42,097 nucleotides of DNA, taken from IMG/VR virus record IMGVR_UViG_3300025695_000034, positions 1 to 42,097 of that record; one strand, written 5' to 3'. Position numbers and translations under genes: made by a program. The stretch's first letter is position 1. Every line of letters starts with the position of its first letter. The stretch is from a virus. Below, one piece after another: positions 14,573 to 21,725 of the stretch. The notes beneath the pieces are model-generated. The model did no database searches. It worked only from the letters and a program-made list of their open reading frames with translations, and was not told where the DNA came from.

Positions 14573-14874
14573 ACGAAAAAACCATGAAGGCAATAAGCCA
14601 CCATACAAATATTATTCTTGTTGAATGGCTTAAGACTTTAGTAAGTGAAGAAGAAGCTTTAAAGATTAATAAGTATAATCTTGATGAACTATTGCCTAAA
14701 CAAACACACATTAGAGCTAACAATAAAGTAATGCTTAGTGCTTTCTCTCGTAAGTGGGTTAGAAAACATTTAAAAAATATTGTTAAGAAGAATCCAAGTA
14801 AGCCTATATATACTATTAAGCTGACTGATGTTATGAAAGAGAGTACAACATGGCAGAACGCACCGACAATTTAA
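14569..14874 (+). CDS. Small basic protein, unknown function
   Basis: 101 residues, overlapping the exonuclease stop by four bases (ATGA). Basic and helical: ISHHTNIILVEWLKTLVSEE, NKVMLSAFSRKWVRKHLKNI. No domain recognised. Its end overlaps the start of the next small gene by 25 bases. Confidence 0.65.
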   Translation: MNEKTMKAISHHTNIILVEWLKTLVSEEEALKINKYNLDELLPKQTHIRANNKVMLSAFSRKWVRKHLKNIVKKNPSKPIYTIKLTDVMKESTTWQNAPTI

Positions 14875-15017
14875 AAGATTTAAAAGAACTTGTTTATCTT
14901 TTAGAGAAACATATAAGAGACATTGATAAACAAGATGATATTATTAATGATATTATTTTTAACATGTATCTCTTAATTACAATTGAAGAGTTAGATATAA
15001 AACAAGGAGAGTTCTAA
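14850..15017 (+). CDS. 55-residue coiled-coil protein
   Basis: A short gene read by hand: ATG at 14850 inside the preceding gene, stop TAA at 15015-15017 sharing its last base with the ATG of the endonuclease gene. The product MAERTDNLKDLKELVYLLEK continues with HIRDIDKQDDIINDIIFN, an acidic amphipathic helix with heptad spacing. The AAGGAG for the endonuclease lies in its last codons. The reading frame is open and matches the compact overlap style of this operon, but no function is recognised. Confidence 0.6.
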   Translation: MAERTDNLKDLKELVYLLEKHIRDIDKQDDIINDIIFNMYLLITIEELDIKQGEF

Positions 15018-15487
15018 TGTCTAATCCAAAGATTAGGAAAGGATTTAGAAAGCCTAGAGTTAAACGCCCAAGAGAAAAGAATCTTGAGTCAGGTTATGAT
15101 TCTAAGTGGGAGTATGAGTTACATACAGGACCACTTAAAGATTGGGAGATACACTTAGATAAGATTGAGTATACTATTCATCATACTTATACACCTGATT
15201 TTGTACGTGAATTAGATGGAAAGAAAATCTTATTAGAAGCTAAAGGAAGATTCTGGGATAGCGCAGAGTACAGTAAATACATTTGGATTTCTAAGGCATT
15301 GCCTGATGGTTATGAATTAGTCTTCTTGTTTGCTAACCCCAATGCTCCTATGCCTCAAGCAAAGAAAAGAAAAGATGGAACAAAGCGTTCTCATTCTGAA
15401 TGGGCTGAAGCTAATAACTTTAAATGGTATGATGAAACAACACTACCTAATGAGTGGGTATCTAAAAACAAAGACGACCTCCTCTGA
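15017..15487 (+). CDS. Endonuclease I, T7 gp3-like (Holliday junction resolvase)
   Basis: 156 residues; T7 gp3 is 149. It cleaves branched DNA and helps break down host DNA and resolve concatemers before packaging. The catalytic set of T7 endonuclease I (E20, D55, E65, K67) is visible as Glu32 or Glu34 in SKWEYE, Asp61 in YTPDF, Glu74 and Lys76 in LLEAKGRF. The aromatic-rich W-I-S-K and F-L-F-A-N-P segments match the fold. Start follows AAGGAG. Sits next to the exonuclease, as in T7 where gp3 and gp6 act together. Confidence 0.9.
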   Translation: MSNPKIRKGFRKPRVKRPREKNLESGYDSKWEYELHTGPLKDWEIHLDKIEYTIHHTYTPDFVRELDGKKILLEAKGRFWDSAEYSKYIWISKALPDGYELVFLFANPNAPMPQAKKRKDGTKRSHSEWAEANNFKWYDETTLPNEWVSKNKDDLL

Positions 15488-15502
15488 CCAGTTAGTTATC
15501 GT

Positions 15503-15531
15503 TTGTAATTGTTGTGTTGTTGTTTTAATAT
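15503..15531 (+). promoter_or_regulatory. Possible promoter before the nucleotide-metabolism block
   Basis: TTGTAA (15503-15508) and TAATAT (15526-15531), 17-base spacer, in the only gap of this stretch. The -35 is weak and no GGCATCG leader follows. Confidence 0.35.
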
Positions 15532-15557
15532 AGAGGTTCAAATCAAGTGGAGGTGTT

Positions 15558-15803
15558 ATGACAAAAGAAGAATCAGTTATTGCAGCAATACAAGCATACT
15601 ATGGTTACAAGGTAGAGGCAGCATTTCACAAATCTATTTATGATTCAGAATGCTCAGGACGTATATATGAAAATAGTTTTTATAAATACAAGAAGAGCCT
15701 TGATAACAAAAAAGAAATGTATGAGTACATTATTTCTAACTTTAAAAAAGAAATTGATTCTGTTACCAACACAACCTTAGACAGAATACAGGAGATATAC
15801 TAA
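15558..15803 (+). CDS. Small protein, unknown function
   Basis: 81 residues behind GGAGG. Lys/Glu-rich and helical (NKKEMYEYIISNFKKEIDS), with an aromatic N-terminal half (AIQAYYGYKVEAAFHKS). Its TAA overlaps the next ATG (TAATG), so the two are probably coupled. Not recognised. Confidence 0.65.
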   Translation: MTKEESVIAAIQAYYGYKVEAAFHKSIYDSECSGRIYENSFYKYKKSLDNKKEMYEYIISNFKKEIDSVTNTTLDRIQEIY

Positions 15804-16204
15804 TGGAACATTATGATACTATCTATAAGAGTTCAAAAGAAATGGAAGAACACTTAAAAGAAATTGCTGAAAATCGCAATAGTAGAAACAAAGAGTGGGA
15901 ACAATACGTAGCAACAGCAGACCTTAAGGATGCTCTTGAAGAACGTATGGATATTATAGGACAGAATGGGAATGATGGTTTGCACTACGACCAGAGAGAG
16001 TTTCCTAATGAAACATGTCCTGACCACTACAATCTACCTATACAACCTTGGGAATATATGGAAAGCATTATGTCTGAAGAAGCATTCCAAGGTTATCTTG
16101 AAGGAAACATTATTAAATACATTAGTCGTTGGCGCAACAAAGGCGGCTTAAATGATTTAAGAAAAGCTGAACATTATTTAAACAAACTCATTAGCATTAA
16201 TTAG
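15803..16204 (+). CDS. DUF3310 protein (T7 gp1.7-type)
   Basis: 133 residues. The C-terminal 65 carry the DUF3310 signature: PDHYNLPIQPWEYMESIM, then YLEGNIIKYISRWRNKGG and DLRKAEHYLNKLI. The family occurs in many phages, including T7 gp1.7, a nucleotide kinase whose C-terminal part has this domain. The N-terminal 65 residues are a charged helical extension (MEEHLKEIAENRNSRNKEWE). The position ahead of ribonucleotide reductase fits a role in nucleotide supply, but catalytic residues are not clear. Confidence 0.8.
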   Translation: MEHYDTIYKSSKEMEEHLKEIAENRNSRNKEWEQYVATADLKDALEERMDIIGQNGNDGLHYDQREFPNETCPDHYNLPIQPWEYMESIMSEEAFQGYLEGNIIKYISRWRNKGGLNDLRKAEHYLNKLISIN

Positions 16205-16213
16205 GAAACACTG

Positions 16214-17962
16214 ATGACAATAACAATAAACTTAGATAGAGATAGATTGCTTACTGAACAAGCATCCTCTTTACTCAAAGAATTTTATATGCTTAGCGAA
16301 GAAGAAAGTCCACAAGAGGCTTTTTCTAGAGCATCCTTAGCTTACTGTGGTGGAGACTTACAACTAGCACAGCGTATCTACGATTACGTTTCTCAAGGTT
16401 GGTTTATGTTTAGTAGTCCTATCCTTAGTAACGCACCTAAAGCAGGAGAACCTCATAAGGCAATGCCTATTAGTTGTTTTCTTTCTTATGTCCCTGATAC
16501 AGTTGAGGGTCTAGTTGAACACCATGCTGAGACAGCAATGCTTAGCGTTAAAGGTGGAGGCGTTGGCGGTCATTGGGATAATGTTCGCGGTATTACAGAT
16601 AAGTCTGTTGGTGTAATGCCGATGCTTAAAGTTGTAGACGCACAGATGACAGCCTTTAAACAAGGTAAGACTCGTAAAGGTTCTTATGCCGCTTACTTAG
16701 ATGTTAGCCATCCAGACATTGTAGAGTTTGTTAACTTCAAACTACCTACTGGTGGAGACATTAATCGTAAATGCTTTAACATTTTTAATGCTGTTAATAT
16801 CCCTAATGATTTTATGGAAGCAGTAAAAGAAGACGGCTCTTGGAATCTAATCTGCCCTAGTAAGGGAGAAGTAATTGAAACAATCAAAGCAAGAGATTTA
16901 TGGCAACGTATTCTTGAGGCTCGCTTTAGAACAGGTTCACCTTACTTAAACTTTATTGATACTGCTAATGCTTCTTTACCTAAGTTCCAAAAAGAATTAG
17001 GTTTAAAGATACATGGTTCAAACTTATGTAATGAGATTCATTTAGCTACCGACGAAGAACGTACAGCAGTATGTTGTTTATCTTCTGTGAACCTAGAGAA
17101 GTATGATGATTGGAAAGACACAACAATGGTTGCTGATTTAGTAACTCTATTAGATAATGTATTAACGGAGTTTATTGCACATGCCCCAGAAGAGTTGGAT
17201 AAGGCGCGTTTTTCTGCTGTTCGTGAACGTTCTATTGGCATCGGTGCTATGGGTTTTCATGGTTACTTACAATCTAAAGATATTGCTTGGGAAAGTTGGG
17301 AAGCAACATCAGCAAACTATACGATGTTTAAAAACATTAAGTCTCAAGCTGAAGCGCAAACTAAAGTCCTTGCTAAAGAACGTGGTGAATGTCCTGATGG
17401 TATTGGGTCGGGAGTTCGAAACGCTCATCTACTTGCTATTGCTCCTAACGCTAATTCTAGTATTATTTGTGGATGTACTGCGTCTATAGAACCTCTTAAA
17501 TCTAATATGTATGTTCATCGTACACGCGCAGGCGCACATACAGTTAAGAATAAATACTTAGAAGAAGTTCTTCAGAACCTTGATAAAGATAATGAGGATA
17601 CATGGAACAGTATATTAGCTAATGATGGTAGTGTACAACACTTAGAGTTTCTAAGCATGCACGATAAGAGTAAGTTCAAGACTGCATTTGAATTAGACCA
17701 GACTTGGGTGGTTGAACATTCTGCTAAGCGCCAAGAGTTTATATGCCAAGGTCAGAGTGTTAATCTTTTCTTCCCTTCAGGTGCAGATAAAGGACATGTT
17801 AATCGTGTGCATTTAAAAGCTTATACTTCAGGCTTGAAGGGATTGTATTACTTACGTACTACCGCAGGTAAAACAGCAGATAACATTGGAACAAAAGTAG
17901 AACGCGACGCACTTAAAGATTTTGAGGGCGACGATGATGAATGTATTAGTTGTCAAGGATAA
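16214..17962 (+). CDS. nrdA: Class I ribonucleotide reductase, large subunit, no ATP cone
   Basis: 582 residues (E. coli NrdA has 761). Reduces ribonucleotides with the NrdB radical. Active site: Cys88 (PISCFL) and the cysteine of CCLSSVNL (about 286) form the redox pair, Asn270-x-Cys272-x-Glu274 (NLCNEI) holds the thiyl radical and acid/base, the Tyr pair is in GLYYLRTTAG, and the C-terminus has the CISC shuttle, four of the last six residues. It begins just before the FSSPILSNAP block, so the N-terminal ATP cone that lets dATP shut off the E. coli enzyme is missing. It heads the operon with glutaredoxin and nrdB. Confidence 0.95.
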   Translation: MTITINLDRDRLLTEQASSLLKEFYMLSEEESPQEAFSRASLAYCGGDLQLAQRIYDYVSQGWFMFSSPILSNAPKAGEPHKAMPISCFLSYVPDTVEGLVEHHAETAMLSVKGGGVGGHWDNVRGITDKSVGVMPMLKVVDAQMTAFKQGKTRKGSYAAYLDVSHPDIVEFVNFKLPTGGDINRKCFNIFNAVNIPNDFMEAVKEDGSWNLICPSKGEVIETIKARDLWQRILEARFRTGSPYLNFIDTANASLPKFQKELGLKIHGSNLCNEIHLATDEERTAVCCLSSVNLEKYDDWKDTTMVADLVTLLDNVLTEFIAHAPEELDKARFSAVRERSIGIGAMGFHGYLQSKDIAWESWEATSANYTMFKNIKSQAEAQTKVLAKERGECPDGIGSGVRNAHLLAIAPNANSSIICGCTASIEPLKSNMYVHRTRAGAHTVKNKYLEEVLQNLDKDNEDTWNSILANDGSVQHLEFLSMHDKSKFKTAFELDQTWVVEHSAKRQEFICQGQSVNLFFPSGADKGHVNRVHLKAYTSGLKGLYYLRTTAGKTADNIGTKVERDALKDFEGDDDECISCQG

Positions 17963-17971
17963 GGAATAATT

Positions 17972-18211
17972 ATGTACGAGATATATGGTAGAAAAGGATG
18001 TGGGTTTTGTATTGAAGCGACACGTTTATTAGACAGACAAGATGAAGATTATGTGTACACAGACGTAGAGTTACTTGCACAATACGACAAGGAACGTTTA
18101 CAGAGTGTAGCAGGAAGACCATTCATGACTGTACCACAGATATTTAAACGTGTTGATGATGAACTTATTTACATCGGCGGATACAACGAATTACTGGCAG
18201 ACTTTAAATGA
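17972..18211 (+). CDS. Glutaredoxin
   Basis: 79 residues. Active-site C-G-F-C at positions 10-13 near the N-terminus, and the cis-proline loop TVPQIF with a downstream GG (YIGGYNEL), as in glutaredoxins. It would reduce the C-terminal cysteines of the adjacent NrdA, using glutathione or another host reductant. It overlaps the next gene by four bases. Confidence 0.92.
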   Translation: MYEIYGRKGCGFCIEATRLLDRQDEDYVYTDVELLAQYDKERLQSVAGRPFMTVPQIFKRVDDELIYIGGYNELLADFK

Positions 18212-18498
18212 AAGAACTAATAGATAAAACAATCCAGTGGCATCATGACCGTAACCTGATTGAAGGTTCAACAGATAAAGCACAGTTCATTAAGCTTGTT
18301 GAAGAGCTTGGTGAACTGCAAGATAATGTAATGGAAGGTAAAGACTTTAAAGATGACATCGGCGATATGTTAGTAGTGATGATTAATCTTTGTGAGCGTA
18401 ACAAAACTACACTTGAAGAATGTCTTGCAGTAGCATACAATGACATCAAGGACCGCAAAGGCAAGATGGTCGATGGCATATTTGTAAAGGAAGCATAA
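18208..18498 (+). CDS. MazG-like nucleotide pyrophosphohydrolase
   Basis: 96 residues. The all-alpha NTP pyrophosphatase core is visible: EELGELQ with Glu33 and Glu36, then DDIGDMLVV with Asp50 and Asp53, the ExxE ... (E/D)xxD metal-binding pattern. Phage MazG proteins hydrolyse non-canonical nucleotides or dNTPs and have been proposed to influence the (p)ppGpp response. Coupled to glutaredoxin (ATGA) and ThyX (TAATG). Confidence 0.85.
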   Translation: MKELIDKTIQWHHDRNLIEGSTDKAQFIKLVEELGELQDNVMEGKDFKDDIGDMLVVMINLCERNKTTLEECLAVAYNDIKDRKGKMVDGIFVKEA

Positions 18499-19142
18499 TG
18501 AAAGTAGAATTAGTAGATACATCTGGAGGCGACCTTAGTGTCGTCAACAGCGCAAGAGTTTCATTCAGCGTAGAGAAAGATATTCTTGAAGCAAAAGACG
18601 AGAAGCTTATTTCTTATCTTGCTAAGCATTATCATGATACTCCTTTTAGACATAACTTTATACAGCTTCGATGCCAAGTGCCTTTGTTTCTTGCGCGTCA
18701 GCTTATGAAGCATCAAGCAGGTCTAACATGGAATGAAGAGTCTCGTCGTTACATTGACCATGCTCCTGAGTTTCATGTACCTAAGGCTTGGCGCAAACGT
18801 CCTGATGAGTCTATCAAGCAGGGCAGTGGAGAAGAGCATGTAAACTCAGAGGCATTGAATGAGAACTATCTTCTTCTAATAGAAGGCTGTTGCAAAGTAT
18901 ATGATGCAATGCTTCAAACAGGCGTTGCACCAGAGATGGCTCGTATGGTGTTACCGCAAAGCATGATGGTTAATTTCATCTGGTCCGGAAACCTACTAGC
19001 TTTCTTCCACGTATATAATTTGCGAAGCGGTGAAGGTGCGCAAGAAGAAGCTAAAGAGTTTGCAGCTTTACTAAAAGAAAGTATTGAACCAGAGTTTCCT
19101 ATCTCTTGGGAAGCTTTAGAAAAAAGAATAAATAAAAATTAA
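18498..19142 (+). CDS. thyX: Flavin-dependent thymidylate synthase ThyX
   Basis: 214 residues. Methylates dUMP with a flavin and methylenetetrahydrofolate. The substrate-binding signature is a variant: Lys71-His72-Gln73, then NEESRRY, instead of the usual RHR-x7-S; the Ser (82) is one residue further on. I recall the same KHQ form in other marine phages. The surrounding RHNFIQLRCQVPLFLARQLM and the C-terminal NLRSGEGAQEEAKEFA match ThyX. Supplies dTTP alongside NrdA/B; the only thymidylate synthase visible in the window. Confidence 0.9.
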   Translation: MKVELVDTSGGDLSVVNSARVSFSVEKDILEAKDEKLISYLAKHYHDTPFRHNFIQLRCQVPLFLARQLMKHQAGLTWNEESRRYIDHAPEFHVPKAWRKRPDESIKQGSGEEHVNSEALNENYLLLIEGCCKVYDAMLQTGVAPEMARMVLPQSMMVNFIWSGNLLAFFHVYNLRSGEGAQEEAKEFAALLKESIEPEFPISWEALEKRINKN

Positions 19143-19153
19143 GGTATTAAATA

Positions 19154-20104
19154 ATGAGTCTCTTAGAAACAAACACAGCATATAAGCCTTTTAAATATCC
19201 TTGGGCAGTAGAGAAAGCAGTAGAACATGAACACCTTCACTGGGGGGAATGGGAAGCTAAGCTACAAGATGATGTTGCTCAATGGAAAAGTGATAAGCTA
19301 ACGATAGAAGAAAAGAATCACATCACACAGATACTACGTCTCTTTACTCAATCAGATGTAGCGGTAGGTACAAACTATATTGAACACTACTTACCTAAGT
19401 TTAAGAACAATGAGATACGAGCAATGCTTGCTTCATTTGCTAATCGTGAGTTCGTCCATCAACGCAGTTACGCTCTATTGAATGATACTCTTGGTTTACC
19501 TGAGAGTGAGTTCTCTGCGTTTACCGACGTAGAAGAAATGAAAGATAAACTAGAATTTATGGCTAACATAGACACAAGCAGTTACTCAGGCTTAGCGTTA
19601 GCCGTAGCACGTTCATCTATCAACGAAGGTATGTCTTTGTTCTCAGCGTTTGTTATGCTGATTAACTACACACGCTTCGGTAAGATGCGAGGCATGGGTG
19701 AGATTGTTCAGTGGAGTATCCGCGATGAAACACTACACTGTGAAGGTATGACTAAACTATTCCGAGAGTTTTGTGCTGAGCATCCACGCATTGTGAACGA
19801 TGAATTTAAAGCACACATCTATGGTATGGTACGTGAGGCAGTATCATTAGAAGATAAAGTAATCGACTTAGCTTATCGCATGGGAGACATAAAAGGATTG
19901 CAAGCTAAGGAAGTAAAAGAATATATTCGTTACATTGCAGATAGACGTTTAATTCAATTAGGTCTTAGAGGTAACTACGCTATTAAAGATAATCCTTTAC
20001 CATGGTTAGAAGCACTTATCTCTACTACATCTCATGATAACTTTTTTGAAACAACAGTAACAGAGTACAACAGCAATGGCTTATCGGGTTCTTGGGGGTG
20101 GTAA
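19154..20104 (+). CDS. nrdB: Class I ribonucleotide reductase, small subunit
   Basis: 316 residues. Holds the metal-radical cofactor for NrdA. Ligands are readable: Asp68, Glu99 and His102 (NREFVHQRSY), Glu158 (INEGM), Glu192 and His195 (RDETLHCE). Tyr106 stands where E. coli has the radical Tyr122, so a conventional tyrosyl-radical enzyme is expected. Separated from nrdA by glutaredoxin, MazG and thyX, a gene order seen in several lytic phages. Its stop codon shares a base with the next ATG. Confidence 0.95.
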   Translation: MSLLETNTAYKPFKYPWAVEKAVEHEHLHWGEWEAKLQDDVAQWKSDKLTIEEKNHITQILRLFTQSDVAVGTNYIEHYLPKFKNNEIRAMLASFANREFVHQRSYALLNDTLGLPESEFSAFTDVEEMKDKLEFMANIDTSSYSGLALAVARSSINEGMSLFSAFVMLINYTRFGKMRGMGEIVQWSIRDETLHCEGMTKLFREFCAEHPRIVNDEFKAHIYGMVREAVSLEDKVIDLAYRMGDIKGLQAKEVKEYIRYIADRRLIQLGLRGNYAIKDNPLPWLEALISTTSHDNFFETTVTEYNSNGLSGSWGW

Positions 20105-20325
20105 TGAAGGAATCAAAACTGTGTGGGTTTAGTATTCTAATTGATAAGAAAGGTAATCTTATTACAGAAGAATCCACAATAAATGAATCAGACATTAACA
20201 ATCTTTCAATGAAGGAAAATGAAAAACAATTAATTAAGTCTGTACTACGTACATTCAATAGAAAATCTGCTGAACTACATTCAGAGATTGAATCAGAATT
20301 ACATGCAGTACTTACTCTACATTAG
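20104..20325 (+). CDS. Small protein at the end of the plus-strand arm, unknown
   Basis: 73 residues from the ATG at 20104 (TAATG with nrdB, GGGGGTGG upstream). After MKESKLCGFSILIDKKG the product is charged and helical (MKENEKQLIKSVLRTFNRKS). No domain recognised. The last gene before the bidirectional terminator. Confidence 0.65.
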   Translation: MKESKLCGFSILIDKKGNLITEESTINESDINNLSMKENEKQLIKSVLRTFNRKSAELHSEIESELHAVLTLH

Positions 20326-20336
20326 ATTCTAAGAGA

Positions 20337-20379
20337 CTAAAAAGCCCCTAAAGATTTCAATACCTTTAGGGGCTTTTTT
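20337..20379. terminator. Bidirectional intrinsic terminator between convergent arms
   Basis: AAAGCCCCTAAAG (20341-20353) pairs perfectly with CTTTAGGGGCTTT (20364-20376), 13 base pairs over a 10-base loop. T-runs follow on both strands (six Ts at 20374-20379 on plus; five on minus from the As at 20339-20343). The minus-strand gene stop codon at 20378-20380 overlaps it. Confidence 0.95.
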
Positions 20380-20632
20380 ATGCACGTTTCTTAGCAGTCT
20401 TCTTTGCAATCTTCTTTGGTTGCGCAGAGTGTTGCTTTCCGGCTTTAGTATCCTTTCGCTTCTTCGCTGAGGTTGCTGCATACTCTGCATTACTTAGAGA
20501 GTCTATAGCTTTCTTAGGAAGATAGCGTTCGCCTGTAGCATCTGGACCTTGAGTAGAAGGCTTACCACTCTTAGTAGTCCAACGTTGGCGCGTCCATTTC
20601 TTTAAAGATTTCTGTGAGTCTTGTAATGCCAT
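20378..20632 (-). CDS. Small basic protein (DUF5872-like)
   Basis: 84 residues, strongly basic. KKWTRQRWTTKSGKPSTQGP and GERYLPKKAIDSLSNAEYAA follow a pattern common in aquatic phages and some giant viruses, which I recall as DUF5872, with low certainty on the number. The last 25 residues are nearly all K, A and T. The position among virion genes suggests a DNA-binding or packaged protein. The ATG overlaps the stop of the gene upstream by one base. Confidence 0.7.
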   Translation of the reverse strand: MALQDSQKSLKKWTRQRWTTKSGKPSTQGPDATGERYLPKKAIDSLSNAEYAATSAKKRKDTKAGKQHSAQPKKIAKKTAKKRA

Positions 20633-20826
20633 TAGTCTTTATAGCCTCCACCCTTTGCTTTGTATTGCTTAGCAAGCATCTGAGCTTTACGTGCTGACCA
20701 TTGACCGGGGCTTCCCCCTTTACCGCCTGCCTTTATTTTCTCAAATAGGTTCTTGCGCATAGTAGGCTTAGTGTAATTGCCTGCTTCATTAACGGTTGAA
20801 CCTTTAGAGTATCTGGCGCGTGGCAT
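20632..20826 (-). CDS. Small basic protein with GGKGGSPGQWSARK motif
   Basis: 64 residues, pI clearly basic. NYTKPTMRKNLFEKIKAGGK, then GGSPGQWSARKAQMLAKQYK and a final GGGY, a repeated pattern in marine phage genomes, frequently next to the DUF5872-like gene as here. The motif resembles small DNA-binding proteins, but its function is not known to me. Probable virion or late protein. Confidence 0.7.
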   Translation of the reverse strand: MPRARYSKGSTVNEAGNYTKPTMRKNLFEKIKAGGKGGSPGQWSARKAQMLAKQYKAKGGGYKD

Positions 20827-20828
20827 AC

Positions 20829-20999
20829 TTAGTAGCCTTCTTTACCGCGTGAACTAGAATCTTTGTTGCCCTTACACATAGACATTTCTAATTCTTGTAC
20901 AGAGTTTTTAGAAACTTTACCGCCAGACATATAGCCCATGCGTTTCTTTTTCATCATACCGCCATACATTTTTTTAGTTCTTGAATTACATTTAGACAT
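20829..20999 (-). CDS. Small Met/Gly/Lys-rich protein
   Basis: 56 residues from the ATG at 20999, with AAAGGA upstream; an earlier in-frame start at 21023 lacks that site. The core RTKKMYGGMMKKKRMGYMSG ends in GGKVS, a low-complexity pattern seen in short late proteins of many marine phages. The FxxGGxV-like end also occurs three times in the 2071-residue internal protein. Four cysteines or more are absent (Cys at 4 and near 40 only), so no zinc site is supported. Confidence 0.6.
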   Translation of the reverse strand: MSKCNSRTKKMYGGMMKKKRMGYMSGGKVSKNSVQELEMSMCKGNKDSSSRGKEGY

Positions 21000-21016
21000 A
21001 GTGTTTCCTTTTGGGT

Positions 21017-21307
21017 TTACCACTTAACTTTACACGCCCAGTATTGAGCGCCGAGTTTGCTCTTCTTTTCATCACACTTATGACGCGCACGAAAAGAGCT
21101 TCTACGCGCACGTTCTTTTTCGCTGTTAGGACTATTGCCCTCACCTCGAACTCCTTGCTGACCAAAGCGTACAAGCTTATACTCGTCTCCTTCTTTAGCC
21201 ATTACAACATGAGATTTACTTGGATGCTTAGGAGTGCGCTTAGGTTTGTTCACTCCTTCTAATCCAAGTTCTTTCATTTTATTTTTTACTCTTTCAGGTA
21301 TTGCCAT
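21017..21307 (-). CDS. Small basic protein, DUF6321-like
   Basis: 96 residues from the ATG at 21307, behind GGAGA. Basic start (MAIPERVKNKMKELGLEGVN, KPKRTPKHPSKSH) then EGDEYKLVRFGQQGVRGEG, ending in RRSSFRARHKCDEKKSKLGA and WACKVKW. The YKLVRFGQQG ... FRARHxC arrangement is a pattern found in many aquatic phages and viruses, which I recall as DUF6321 with limited certainty. It overlaps the end of the lysozyme gene by 14 bases. Probably late, role unknown. Confidence 0.7.
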   Translation of the reverse strand: MAIPERVKNKMKELGLEGVNKPKRTPKHPSKSHVVMAKEGDEYKLVRFGQQGVRGEGNSPNSEKERARRSSFRARHKCDEKKSKLGAQYWACKVKW

Positions 21308-21722
21308 AGTAGTCTCCAGTTTCAATCATGTATGCAACCTCTTTAGCTCTATGTCCTACCTGACGCGCCCAACGGCTGTCTAAGAACTCTAAAGATGCTT
21401 GCTTGTAGTTTGCTTGACTCATAGCTTCTAATGCTTTTACAAAGCCTCTCAGACGCGTTAAGCCTAGATTAAAACAAAGATTAATCATAGCTTCTTGTCT
21501 AACCTTATCCAAGGATGTAAACCAATCAAAAGCAGAATCTAACTCTTCTATTATACGCTTAATGTCATTCAGAAGTAAGTAGTCAATCTCTTCCTCAGAT
21601 AAACCAATACCTGAATCAGAAATATTTCTACCTACCCCAATGGTTTCGTAACCCATGCTACATTTATAAACATGGTTACGAACACCTTCATGAATTTTTA
21701 AAGTTTCAATCAACTTATCCAA
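21294..21722 (-). CDS. T4-type lysozyme (GH24 muramidase)
   Basis: 142 residues. Cleaves the MurNAc-GlcNAc bond in peptidoglycan. Close in order to T4 lysozyme: IHEGVRNHVYKCSMGYETIG holds Glu12 and Thr27, then LDKVRQEAMINLCFNLG and SRWARQVGHRAKEV. The middle catalytic residue (T4 Asp20) is Cys21 here, the E-8-C-5-T form documented in other phage lysozymes. No signal peptide or membrane anchor. It sits at the end of the internal virion gene cluster, 13 kb from the holin-like genes, so it could be the lysis enzyme, a virion-carried enzyme, or both. Confidence 0.92.
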   Translation of the reverse strand: MDKLIETLKIHEGVRNHVYKCSMGYETIGVGRNISDSGIGLSEEEIDYLLLNDIKRIIEELDSAFDWFTSLDKVRQEAMINLCFNLGLTRLRGFVKALEAMSQANYKQASLEFLDSRWARQVGHRAKEVAYMIETGDYYGNT

Positions 21723-21725
21723 GAC

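Noticed and set aside
17241-17255. Another GGCATCG leader element inside nrdA
   Set aside because: It is in coding sequence with no promoter upstream; a chance codon match.
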